Shown one piece after another: positions 1-6,950 of a stretch of DNA of 64,000 nucleotides (its first letter is position 1; every line of letters begins with the position of its first letter). Below the pieces are notes generated by a model, which did no database searches, had not been told where the DNA came from, and saw only the letters and a program-made list of their open reading frames with translations. The position numbers and the translations under genes are program-made. The stretch is from Roseovarius salinarum (GTDB lineage Bacteria > Pseudomonadota > Alphaproteobacteria > Rhodobacterales > Rhodobacteraceae). Location: positions 36,528-100,527 of the forward strand of contig NZ_PHNT01000014.1 in NCBI RefSeq assembly GCF_002834145.1, read 5' to 3'.

Positions 1-1
1 C

Positions 2-496
2 GTCGCCGGGGCCGGCGCGAGCTGGGTCATGGCGCCCTTCGTCCACTGCTCGACCCTGCGGCCGGGCCGGTTCACCGACGGTAGCTACGGCATCTACTAC
101 GCCGGTGACAGCGAGACGGTGGCCTTGGCTGAGACCATCCATCATCACCAGGTTATGATGGCGGCCACCGCGGAGGCGCCCGGCTGGACCTCGGATTTCC
201 GCGTTCTCGTCGGATCTATCGACCGTGATCTCGACGATGTCGATGCCGTTCCGGGCGTCCGGGACCCGGTGAATTACGGGCCCTCGCAGATCGAGGGTGC
301 CGCGCTCCGCGCCGCCGGGAGCGACGGCGTCACCTGGGAAAGCGTTCGTCACCCGGGCGGCCGCTGCATCGGCGTGTTCTGGCCGGATGTCGTCACCATT
401 CCGGTACAGGGCGCGCATTACATGTACCACTGGGACGGGACGCGCGTGGATCGGATCTGGAAGCACGACACCCGCGAACTCTTCAATATCGTTTGA
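2..496 (+). CDS. RES-domain protein (toxin-type NAD+-consuming fold), 5' end outside window
   Basis: The reading frame is open to the window edge and the residues before the first ATG (at 29) continue the domain, so the true start lies upstream. The visible part has the RES signature: RFTDGSYGIYYAGDSETVAL with a following conserved Glu, then a C-terminal YHWDGTRVDRI segment typical of the family. RES proteins are ADP-ribosyltransferase-like enzymes that degrade NAD+ and are often toxins paired with an upstream Xre/MbcA/ParS-type antitoxin. That partner, if present, is outside the window, so whether this is a toxin or a stand-alone enzyme cannot be judged. Confidence 0.82.
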   Translation, partial: VAGAGASWVMAPFVHCSTLRPGRFTDGSYGIYYAGDSETVALAETIHHHQVMMAATAEAPGWTSDFRVLVGSIDRDLDDVDAVPGVRDPVNYGPSQIEGAALRAAGSDGVTWESVRHPGGRCIGVFWPDVVTIPVQGAHYMYHWDGTRVDRIWKHDTRELFNIV

Positions 497-956
497 GATG
501 GACGTCGCTATGTACCGGTGACCGTCGAAGGTTCTCGCAAGAACCTCCAAATCTCGTGGTCTTCGATTTTAGACCCGTAATGCGCTCGCGAAAAAATCTT
601 CGCGCGGAGACAAGCTCTGGGCAACGTGCTAACACATTGCCCAGTATGACATTTTTCCGAAGCGTTCCTGTATCGTTCCTAATATAGCCACTCTAAAGAG
701 AACGGCTGGGCGCCGCGGGCGCCCCTTTTTCGTTTGTCGCATGAAGGAAGGGTGTGGCGGGCCCGCACGCAACCGTCCGGTTCGCTCATTCCCGAGGACC
801 TGCATGCACAGGTGGGCGCCGGTATAACCAGACCACGGCCTGGACAGAGCCAGCTCCCTCGGTTTTGTCTAAGGCCAGCGGAATGCAACCTTGCACGGGA
901 AGGGCAGAACCCGCCACTGCCCTACCTAGTCCCCGCGCGGACGGGCGGCAAGGGGG
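497..956. other. Long intergenic region with an intrinsic terminator
   Basis: No convincing protein gene lies between the RES gene and the mmcB promoter. Reading frames here lack family features and ribosome-binding sites. The first third is more AT-rich than its surroundings. A perfect hairpin terminator sits at 708-730, more than 200 bases after the RES stop, so it may end a small transcript. The rest (about 740-950) shows nothing I can interpret. Confidence 0.5.
708..730 (+). terminator. Intrinsic terminator, plus strand
   Basis: A perfect 7-bp stem (GGGCGCC / GGCGCCC) with the three-base loop GCG is followed by a run of five T at 726-730. This is a classical rho-independent terminator. 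It could terminate the RES transcript, 211 bases upstream, or an unannotated small RNA. Confidence 0.8.
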
Positions 957-985
957 TTGCACACGTTCGCCTTTCGTTCATATTC
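957..985 (+). promoter_or_regulatory. mmcB promoter with LexA (SOS) box
   Basis: GTTC GCCTTTC GTTC at 965-979 is an exact match to the alphaproteobacterial LexA operator GTTC-N7-GTTC. It lies between a -35-like TTGCAC (957-962) and a -10-like ATATTC (980-985), spaced 17 bp, so LexA would block RNA polymerase directly. The expected start of transcription falls at or next to the ATG at 991. Confidence 0.8.
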
Positions 986-990
986 GGGCC

Positions 991-1434
991 ATGAGCGAGC
1001 CCAACGGAGCAAACCTGATGCCCGGCCAGCGTCTGGCCCGGGGGGTCTGCCGGCATCTTGCCGAGCTCGATTTCGCCTGCATCGAGGAATTCGCGCCCGA
1101 GCGCGGCAAGCGCGTGGATGTCATGGCGCTGGGGCCGCGCGGCGAGTTGTGGGTCATCGAGTGCAAGTCCGGCCGGGCCGATTTCCGCGCCGACGCCAAA
1201 TGGCAGGGTTACCTCGACTGGTGCGACCGGTTCTTCTGGGCCGTGGATGCCGATTTTCCCGCCGAGCTTCTGCCGGCGGAAACAGGTCTTATCGTCGCCG
1301 ACGGTTTCGGCGCGGAAATCCTGCGCATGGCGCCCGAATCAAGACTGGCGGGCGCCCGGCGCGGCGCGCTCACGCGCCGGTTCGCGCGGCATGCGGCGCG
1401 GCGGCTGCAGGGGTTGCGCGACCCGGGATCATGA
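991..1434 (+). CDS. mmcB: MmcB family DNA repair protein
   Basis: This 147-residue protein has the MmcB/DUF3018-like nuclease-fold core: KRVDVMALGPRGELWVIECK, then SGRADFRADAKWQGYLDWCD. The D...ECK arrangement resembles the PD-(D/E)XK active site. In Caulobacter crescentus mmcB is a reported SOS gene needed for resistance to mitomycin C, acting with translesion synthesis. The ATG at 991 is chosen because the promoter with the LexA box ends six bases before it. There is no Shine-Dalgarno sequence, so the message is probably leaderless; the ATG at 1018 is the alternative. The stop overlaps the convergent DUF6324-like gene by six bases. Confidence 0.88.
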   Translation: MSEPNGANLMPGQRLARGVCRHLAELDFACIEEFAPERGKRVDVMALGPRGELWVIECKSGRADFRADAKWQGYLDWCDRFFWAVDADFPAELLPAETGLIVADGFGAEILRMAPESRLAGARRGALTRRFARHAARRLQGLRDPGS

Positions 1435-1617
1435 CGAGCGTTTTCTCGCGGTTTGCGCGGCGGCGGTGATCTCGCCGGCGATTTCCTCGGCCTCTTCGGG
1501 CGTGAAATCCATCGGGATCTCGACGCCGCCTGATTCGACGTAGAGACGCACCATGCCGCGGTCGGTCGGCCCGATCTGCAGGTTGGCCTCGGAATCGCTT
1601 TGCTTGTCTATGCCCAT
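1429..1617 (-). CDS. Small DUF6324-like protein
   Basis: A 62-residue soluble acidic protein starting MGIDKQSDSEANLQIGPTDR and ending in Arg/Lys. The start at 1617 is supported by AGGGAGA six bases upstream. It has no membrane segment or cysteine. The sequence pattern (short N-terminus, GMVRLYVESGG strand, then the acidic helix FTPEEAEEIAGEI) matches a small conserved family of unknown function in Rhodobacterales that I believe is DUF6324. It is convergent with mmcB and overlaps it by six bases. Confidence 0.7.
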   Translation of the reverse strand: MGIDKQSDSEANLQIGPTDRGMVRLYVESGGVEIPMDFTPEEAEEIAGEITAAAQTARKRSS

Positions 1618-1695
1618 CGGCGGTCTCCCTAATGCAGACGGTCGGGTATCCGGTTCCCCCTTGCTTGGCAAGCACCCGCGCTGTTTGCTGGACGC

Positions 1696-2178
1696 ATGGA
1701 GGGTGTTTCGCTGCGACCTTACCGCCCCGGCGACGCGGGCTGGATCACGCGCCAGCACGGGCATCTCTATGCCCGCGAGGAAGGCTTCGACGGAAGTTTC
1801 GCGCCAATGGTGGCGGGCATTCTTCGCGATTTCGAGTCCAACCACGACCCTGACTGCGAACGTGGTTGGGTGGCCGTGCGCGACGCCCGTCGGCTGGGCT
1901 GCATCTTCTGCGTGCGGGACGCGCCGGGGATGGCCAGGCTGCGGCTGTTCCTCGTGGTGCCTCGGGCACGCAATACCGGCCTTGGTCGCCGGCTGCTGCA
2001 GACCTGCACGGGGTTCGCGCGCGCGGCCGGCTATGACAGGATGCGGCTTTGGACGCATGAAAGCCACCGGGCGGCCTGCCGGCTCTACCGCCGCACCGGC
2101 TGGCGGCTGATGACGTCTGTCCCCGTGCGCGCTTTCGGCATCGATCTGGTCGAGCAAAGCTGGGAAATCGACCTGTAA
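1696..2178 (+). CDS. GNAT family N-acetyltransferase
   Basis: This 160-residue protein has the GNAT acetyl-CoA fold. RLFLVVPRARNTGLGRRLLQ is beta-4 plus motif A, with the pyrophosphate-binding R-x-x-G-x-G/R pattern as RNTGLGRR, and motif B ends ACRLYRRTGWRL. The form RLRLFLVVP followed by a late HESHRAACRLY resembles the GNAT half of MarR-GNAT fusions, but no MarR domain is present here. The substrate cannot be read from the sequence. It is transcribed toward tRNA-His and divergently from the DUF6324-like gene. Confidence 0.85.
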   Translation: MEGVSLRPYRPGDAGWITRQHGHLYAREEGFDGSFAPMVAGILRDFESNHDPDCERGWVAVRDARRLGCIFCVRDAPGMARLRLFLVVPRARNTGLGRRLLQTCTGFARAAGYDRMRLWTHESHRAACRLYRRTGWRLMTSVPVRAFGIDLVEQSWEIDL

Positions 2179-2220
2179 CAGACTTGCATTCGCGCGCCGC
2201 GGGGGATAAATCGCCGGTCA

Positions 2221-2297
2221 GTGCCGCCTTAGCTCAGTAGGTTAGAGCGCTTGATTGTGGATCAAGAGGTCCCCCGTTCGAGCCGGGGAGGCGGTAC
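2221..2297 (+). tRNA. tRNA-His (GTG)
   Basis: A full cloverleaf can be drawn. The acceptor stem TGCCGCC pairs with GGCGGTA and is preceded by the His-specific extra G(-1) at 2221 opposite C73 at 2297. The anticodon stem CTTGA/TCAAG holds GTG at 2257-2259, and the T arm contains GTTCGAG. The 3' CCA is not fully encoded: C73 is followed by CAT, unlike the Tyr and Thr tRNAs in this window. Confidence 0.95.
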
Positions 2298-2341
2298 CAT
2301 CTCCCGATCACCGGTTGCGTCCCGCGCGAGGCTTGCCCGCG

Positions 2342-2563
2342 TCAGCCGTGCCGCCGGTCGACCAGTGCGCGCCGCAGCCGCGCCGCCGTCGACGGGGTGA
2401 GCCCGAAATACCGCGCGATTTCGCGGTCGGTGAGCCCGTAGTCGGTCATTGCCCGCAGGGTGGCCGCCGGCGCCGGGCCAAGCTTTTCAGCCAGCCGCCG
2501 GCGGCGCTGCGCGCCCCCGGGCACCAGCGGCAGGTTCAGCGTTTGCTGAAGTCGGTCCGTCAC
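2342..2563 (-). CDS. Small helix-turn-helix protein, function unknown
   Basis: A 73-residue basic protein. Residues about 40-70 (TDYGLTDREIARYFGLTPST then AARLRRAL) form a clear helix-turn-helix of the resolvase/sigma-4 type. The start is taken as GTG at 2563 because GGGAGGAGGG lies directly upstream; an ATG at 2623 would give 93 residues but has no ribosome-binding site. It is divergent from the CBS gene, and an FNR-like palindrome (2647-2660) lies between them. I do not recognise a named family. Confidence 0.6.
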   Translation of the reverse strand: MTDRLQQTLNLPLVPGGAQRRRRLAEKLGPAPAATLRAMTDYGLTDREIARYFGLTPSTAARLRRALVDRRHG

Positions 2564-2646
2564 GACCCTCCTCCCTTGGCTGTGACAGAGCGCGCGGATG
2601 ACCCGTGTGCGCGATTCCACCATGGCCTGCTATCCCGCGCCGTGCA

Positions 2647-2660
2647 TTGATCGCGGTCAA
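2647..2660. promoter_or_regulatory. FNR/FnrL-like palindrome
   Basis: TTGAT CGCG GTCAA matches the Rhodobacter FnrL pattern TTGAT-N4-(A/G)TCAA. It lies 84 bases before the HTH gene start on one side and 66 bases before the first ATG of the CBS gene on the other. Confidence 0.6.
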
Positions 2661-2725
2661 GCGCGCCGACCATGACACCGGTCCATTATCGCAGATCAAC
2701 GCGCCCCGCGCGATAAAAGGGTAAC

Positions 2726-3205
2726 ATGAACCATGTCGTGCCAGCCGGGTCGGGACATCGACAGGCGCAAGGACAAGGGGTTTTTTCGGTGCGTGTTTCG
2801 CAGATCATGACGCCCGAACCGTTGAGCGTATCGCTTGCCACCCCGGTCAGCGTGGTTGCGGGTGCCATGCGCGACGGGGGCGTGGGGGCCTTGCCGGTGA
2901 TCGACGGCGGGCGCCTGGTGGGCATGGTCACGGACCGGGATGTCACGGTGCGGTGGGTGCCCGAGGCACCATCGGCGGCACGCGTTCCCGTCGAAACGGT
3001 GATGACCGTGGGCATGCGGCATTGCATCGTCGACCAGACGGTCGAGGCGGCCGCGGCGATCATGGGCGACAACCAGCTTCGGCGGCTGCCGGTGCTTGAT
3101 CGGGCGGGGTGCTTTGTCGGCATGGTGTCTCTGGGCGATATCGCCGAGCATGCCAGCGAAAGGCTTGCCGGCGAAGCCTTGGGCGAGATCGTCGAACGGC
3201 GTTAG
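2726..3205 (+). CDS. CBS domain-pair protein
   Basis: Two CBS domains fill this protein. The first (VSQIMTPEPLSVSLATPVSV to GMVTDRDVTVR) and the second (VMTVGMRHCIVDQTVEAAAA to GMVSLGDIAEH) each end in the G-M-V-[TS]-x-x-D motif that binds the ribose of adenine nucleotides. Such stand-alone pairs sense AMP/ATP/NADH or regulate partner proteins. The first ATG (2726) gives 159 residues, but GTG at 2789, after AAGGGG, would give a 138-residue form starting just before the domain and may be the real start. An FNR-like site upstream and a Crp/Fnr gene downstream suggest a link to low-oxygen growth. Confidence 0.87.
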   Translation: MNHVVPAGSGHRQAQGQGVFSVRVSQIMTPEPLSVSLATPVSVVAGAMRDGGVGALPVIDGGRLVGMVTDRDVTVRWVPEAPSAARVPVETVMTVGMRHCIVDQTVEAAAAIMGDNQLRRLPVLDRAGCFVGMVSLGDIAEHASERLAGEALGEIVERR

Positions 3206-3222
3206 ACGATGTTCGAGCGGGA

Positions 3223-4035
3223 TCAGCCGCAGGCGGCCCGGCGCCGCTGTTCGGGCGTGGTGGGCGTGGTCGGTTCGGCCGTCGCGCCGGTGATCGTGCG
3301 CGACAACTGCGCGAGATCGACCTGCGAGATCCGAGCCAGGCCCTGCGGGTTGCGCAAACGAATATCCATGTGATCCCGGGTCGCGATCAGCCCGTCGCGT
3401 TCGAACCGGCGCAGCGTGCGGCACACGTGCACGGACGACAGCCCGGTGAATTCGCCAAGTCGCTGTTGGGTGAGCGGCAAGTGGAATTCGCTGTCCCGGT
3501 CCGAGGGCAGCATGCCCAGACGCAAGCCGAATTCCAGCAGCGCGTAGGCGATGCGCACCGCCGCGCTGCCACGCCCCAGTCGCAGCAGCCTCTCGCTGAA
3601 CCTTGCGTGTGCCCTGTCCGCGCGCCGGGCCTGCAACGCGATGAAGTCCTCCGATACGCTGCGCAGCCTGCGCAACGCGCGCCTGTCGAAAACGGCAACG
3701 GTCGCATCACTCAGCGTCTCGACCTCGACAAGGGCGATGCTGCCGTCGGCGGAAGCCGTGAACGCGATGTCGCCGGGCAGGCAGATGTCGATGATCTGCG
3801 TTTCCCCGTTCTCCAGCGTCTTGGACTGGGCGATCCAGCCATCGAGCACGCACAGCACGGGGCAGGCGGAATCGCCTTCGCGAACGATCTCCGCGCCCGC
3901 CTCGAAATGCCGGGCATGGCCGGCGATCGCGCTGACGAGCGGATCATGCGCGCTGATATCCTCTTGCCCGAGAAAGCGCGCGGTGAAACGCAATATCCCC
4001 GGCCCTTTCTCCGGTTGGGTCCTTGTCGGTGCCAT
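3223..4035 (-). CDS. Crp/Fnr family transcriptional regulator
   Basis: A 270-residue protein with an N-terminal cyclic-nucleotide-binding-like beta-roll (FEAGAEIVREGDSACPVLCV to PGDIAFTASAD), a dimer helix, and a C-terminal winged helix (LPLTQQRLGEFTGLSSVHVC then RTLRRFERDGLI). The N-terminus lacks the cysteines that hold FNR's iron-sulfur cluster. The recognition helix reads SSVHVCRTLRRF, not the E-x-x-S-R of FNR, so its DNA site should differ from the FNR box. The start at 4035 is set by a G-rich ribosome-binding site two bases upstream. Its ligand is unknown. Confidence 0.88.
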   Translation of the reverse strand: MAPTRTQPEKGPGILRFTARFLGQEDISAHDPLVSAIAGHARHFEAGAEIVREGDSACPVLCVLDGWIAQSKTLENGETQIIDICLPGDIAFTASADGSIALVEVETLSDATVAVFDRRALRRLRSVSEDFIALQARRADRAHARFSERLLRLGRGSAAVRIAYALLEFGLRLGMLPSDRDSEFHLPLTQQRLGEFTGLSSVHVCRTLRRFERDGLIATRDHMDIRLRNPQGLARISQVDLAQLSRTITGATAEPTTPTTPEQRRRAACG

Positions 4036-4169
4036 TTCCCCCCCCTTGAAGAATGGGCGTCCGAAATGTCTTGGCGTGAATACCTGCAGTCCGTCCGGGC
4101 TCCTATATCCCGGCACGGGCATCATCGACAGTGTATCATGATGATATTGCTGCCGTGCCGGCGGGAGAT

Positions 4170-4183
4170 TTGATCCAGATCAA
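4170..4183. promoter_or_regulatory. Perfect FNR-type box
   Basis: TTGAT CCAG ATCAA is an exact TTGAT-N4-ATCAA palindrome. It is 135 bases upstream of the Crp/Fnr start and faces no other start closely, so it most likely controls that gene through an FnrL/Dnr-type protein encoded elsewhere. Confidence 0.72.
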
Positions 4184-4323
4184 GGCGTTTGGATGCAGTC
4201 TGTGCCGCATGCTCCCCCGATTTCCTGCGGCGTGAAATACCGGGACAGCGCAGGCCTTTGAGTGCGCAACGGGGCGCAGGCCGCGTCGGCACGTTTTCGC
4301 TGATTCGCGGCTGGGTTGTGCCA

Positions 4324-4617
4324 CTAATCGATTTGCACGCTCTGGCGCAAGCGTCCGGTGTCACGGTCGAAAACAAGAATCCGGTCGTCGCGCGTGACGA
4401 CGGCATACCAGTCATCGCCCACGGTCACGGCCGTGGCCGCGACGCCCTCGGGAAGCTCGATGGCCTCGGGCAGGGGCGGCGCGCCCCCGGAGAAGCGGAT
4501 GACAAACAACCCGATCAGCACTAGAAGCCCTAGGATCATCGTGCCGGTCAGCACCGTGACCAGCACCCGCAGGAATTTCACCGTGGCCGGGTCGACCGGC
4601 CGAGGGTTGTCGTCCAT
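4324..4617 (-). CDS. Small single-pass membrane protein (DUF6476-like)
   Basis: A 97-residue protein. The short cytoplasmic N-terminus MDDNPRPVDPATVKFLR is followed by one strong membrane segment (about residues 17-40) and a periplasmic domain rich in short strands (TAVTVGDDWYAVVTRDDRIL then VFDRDTGRLRQSV). The tail resembles one blade of a beta-propeller. I believe it belongs to DUF6476, a Rhodobacterales family without known function. Its ATG is interlocked with the ATG of the divergent pseudouridine synthase in the sequence CCATGG. Confidence 0.72.
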   Translation of the reverse strand: MDDNPRPVDPATVKFLRVLVTVLTGTMILGLLVLIGLFVIRFSGGAPPLPEAIELPEGVAATAVTVGDDWYAVVTRDDRILVFDRDTGRLRQSVQID

Positions 4618-5641
4618 GGGTTCATCCCCCCTGTCCCTGCGGATCCAGGCCGATCCGCCACCCCGCCTTGATAAGGCGCTCGCCCGGGATGTGCCAGAGG
4701 CGGCGGCGCTGTCGCGCACGCGTCTGGCGCGTCTCGTTGCCGAGGGGGCCGTGCAGGTGAACGGGCAGGTGATCACCGATCCCAAGGCCCGCGTCACCGA
4801 AGGCGATCACGTCACGCTGGTGGTGCCCGAGGCTGCCGAAAGCCCGATCGCGGGAGAGGATATCACGCTCGGAGTCGTTCACGAGGACGCCGATTTGATC
4901 GTCGTGAACAAGCCCGCGGGGATGGTGGTGCATCCCGCGCCCGGCACGCCGGGCGGCACCTTGGTCAACGCGTTGCTGCACCACTGCGGCGACAGCCTGT
5001 CGGGGGTGGGCGGCACGCGGCGGCCGGGCATCGTGCATCGGATCGACAAGGACACCTCGGGCCTTCTGGTGGCTGCCAAGACCGACCGCGCGCACCACGG
5101 CCTGGCGGCGCAGTTCGCGCGCCACAGCGTCGACCGGGTCTATCGCGCCGTGGTGCACGGCGTGCCCGAACCCAATGATCCGCGCCTGCGCGGGCTGCGC
5201 GGCGTGTCGTTCGAAACGGGCGGCGTGCTTCGCATTGCCACCGGCCTGGCGCGTCACCGCACCGACCGGCAGCGCCAGGCGGTGGTCTTCGAGGGCGGGC
5301 GCGCCGCGGTGACCAGGGCACGCGTGCTTGAACGCTTCGGCGTGCCGCCGGCCTGCGCCCTTATGGAATGCTGGCTGGAGACGGGACGCACCCACCAGAT
5401 CCGTGTGCACATGACGCACGCGGGGCACGGGCTGGTGGGGGATCCGATCTATGGCGGCCGGCGCAAACCCTCGGCCCGGGCGCTGGGCGAGGCCGCCAGC
5501 GCCGCCGTCGGCGCGTTTCCGCGGCAGGCGTTGCATGCGGCAGTCCTCGCCTTCGACCACCCGGTGACGGGCGCGCGGCTGCGCTTCGAGGCGCCGCTGC
5601 CCGAGGACATGTTGGCGCTGCTCCGGGCGTTGCGGGCTTGA
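4616..5641 (+). CDS. rluD: RluA family 23S rRNA pseudouridine synthase (RluD type)
   Basis: An N-terminal S4 RNA-binding domain (RLDKALARDVPEAAALSRTR, LVAEGAVQVNG) is followed by the RluA catalytic domain. The catalytic aspartate is D144 in PGIVHRIDKDTSGLL. The RTHQIRVHM and GDPIYGG motifs follow. At 341 residues it is the usual size for RluD, which makes pseudouridines in helix 69 of 23S rRNA. Its ATG (4616-4618) shares two bases with the divergent DUF6476-like start codon. The next gene in the same direction is rpoH, about 290 bases away. Confidence 0.9.
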   Translation: MGSSPLSLRIQADPPPRLDKALARDVPEAAALSRTRLARLVAEGAVQVNGQVITDPKARVTEGDHVTLVVPEAAESPIAGEDITLGVVHEDADLIVVNKPAGMVVHPAPGTPGGTLVNALLHHCGDSLSGVGGTRRPGIVHRIDKDTSGLLVAAKTDRAHHGLAAQFARHSVDRVYRAVVHGVPEPNDPRLRGLRGVSFETGGVLRIATGLARHRTDRQRQAVVFEGGRAAVTRARVLERFGVPPACALMECWLETGRTHQIRVHMTHAGHGLVGDPIYGGRRKPSARALGEAASAAVGAFPRQALHAAVLAFDHPVTGARLRFEAPLPEDMLALLRALRA

Positions 5642-5865
5642 GCGGTCCGTGCCCGGTCGACCCGCTTTTATGCAAATGATCGGACAATACGCCAAAGAAT
5701 GTGTGTTCTCGTTCGTTGCAAGATGCGGAGAGGGTCGTCATTGTCAGGTCGGCCGCCGTCAGCCCGCGGCGTGCACAGTTGCGTGAGGCGGGTTTCGCCA
5801 GCGCCGGTTTCCCGTCAAGCTGGGTGAAACGGGTGCCGCATCGGGTGAACTGAACTGTTCAGGTT

Positions 5866-5891
5866 CTTGAAAACAGAATTTGCGTCATTAC
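5866..5891 (+). promoter_or_regulatory. Candidate heat-shock (sigma-32 type) promoter of rpoH
   Basis: CTTGAAA at 5866-5872 resembles the sigma-32 -35 element, and GTCATTA at 5884-5890 resembles its CCCATNT -10 element, at an acceptable spacing. Sigma-32 autoregulation of rpoH is established in other alphaproteobacteria. The match is partial, so this is a proposal. Confidence 0.45.
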
Positions 5892-5933
5892 GTTCAAGTT
5901 AAACTGCGTAACATCGAAAGGGACAGGGAAACC

Positions 5934-6830
5934 ATGAGCAACTATGCAAATCTTCCGGCACCGTCGCCCGAGGGCGGTCTCAACCGGTATTTGCAGGAGA
6001 TCCGCAAGTTTCCTCTGCTCGAACCGGAAGAGGAATACATGCTGGCCAAGCGCTGGGCCGAGGAAAAGGATCCGGAGGCCGCGCACAGGATGGTCACCAG
6101 TCACCTGCGCCTGGCGGCCAAGATCGCCATGGGATACCGTGGTTACGGCCTGCCGCAGGCCGAGGTGATCTCGGAGGCCAACGTCGGGCTGATGCAGGCC
6201 GTCAAACGCTTCGACCCGGAGAAGGGATTCCGGCTGGCGACCTACGCCATGTGGTGGATCCGTGCCAGCATCCAGGAATACATCCTGCGCAGCTGGAGCC
6301 TCGTGAAGCTCGGCACGACGAGCGCGCAGAAAAAGCTGTTCTTCAACCTGCGCAAGGCCAAGGCCAAGATCGGCGCGCTCGAGGAGGGCGACCTGCGCCC
6401 CGACAACGTCAAGCAGATCGCCCATGACCTGGGCGTGACCGAGGACGAGGTCATCAGCATGAACCGCCGCCTGTCGGGCAGCGACGCCTCGCTCAACGCC
6501 CCCGTCGGCGGTGAAGAGGACGGTTCGATGCAGTGGCAGGACTGGCTGGAGGACGAGCATGCCGACCAGGCCGCGGAGTACGAGGCGCGCGACGAGCTGG
6601 ACGCCCGGCGCGAGCTTCTGGCCGAGGCGATGGACGTTCTCAACGAGCGCGAGAGCGATATCCTCACCCAGCGACGGCTGAAGGACAAGCCCGTCACGCT
6701 CGAAGATCTCAGCGCTCAGTACGACGTCAGCCGCGAACGCATTCGCCAGATCGAGGTCCGCGCCTTCGAGAAACTCCAGGACCGCATGCGCGAACTGGCC
6801 GATGAAAAAGGTCTGATGGCGCCCGCCTGA
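5934..6830 (+). CDS. rpoH: RNA polymerase heat-shock sigma factor RpoH
   Basis: A 298-residue sigma-70 family protein without region 1.1. It has region 2 (MVTSHLRLAAKIAMGYRGYG, EANVGLMQAVKRFDPEKGFR, then LATYAMWWIRASIQEYILRS), the diagnostic RpoH box QKKLFFNLR at residues 132-140, and region 4 with its helix-turn-helix (LEDLSAQYDVSRERIRQIEV). The start at 5934 follows AGGGAAACC. Several rhodobacters carry two rpoH genes (rpoHI and rpoHII); from sequence alone I cannot say which one this is. A possible heat-shock promoter precedes it. Confidence 0.95.
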   Translation: MSNYANLPAPSPEGGLNRYLQEIRKFPLLEPEEEYMLAKRWAEEKDPEAAHRMVTSHLRLAAKIAMGYRGYGLPQAEVISEANVGLMQAVKRFDPEKGFRLATYAMWWIRASIQEYILRSWSLVKLGTTSAQKKLFFNLRKAKAKIGALEEGDLRPDNVKQIAHDLGVTEDEVISMNRRLSGSDASLNAPVGGEEDGSMQWQDWLEDEHADQAAEYEARDELDARRELLAEAMDVLNERESDILTQRRLKDKPVTLEDLSAQYDVSRERIRQIEVRAFEKLQDRMRELADEKGLMAPA

Positions 6831-6950
6831 CGTCTTGGTCCGCCGGCGGATTGCCTGTAACCTGCGCGCGAGTGTGCAGACATTCGTCCGGGCCGGCCCC
6901 TCGGGGACGCGACCGGGGCAGGCGAACGCGAGGCAAAGGACTTCATCGGC

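Noticed and set aside
600..731. tmRNA or 6S RNA
   Set aside because: No tRNA-like ends, no tag reading frame and no long rod-like fold were found; only a terminator is supported.
2221..2300. Attachment site of an integrated element at tRNA-His
   Set aside because: No integrase gene and no duplicated tRNA 3' end were seen in the neighbouring sequence.
3223..4035. Oxygen-sensing FNR with an iron-sulfur cluster
   Set aside because: The N-terminal cysteines are missing and the DNA-recognition residues are not those of FNR; kept as a generic Crp/Fnr regulator.
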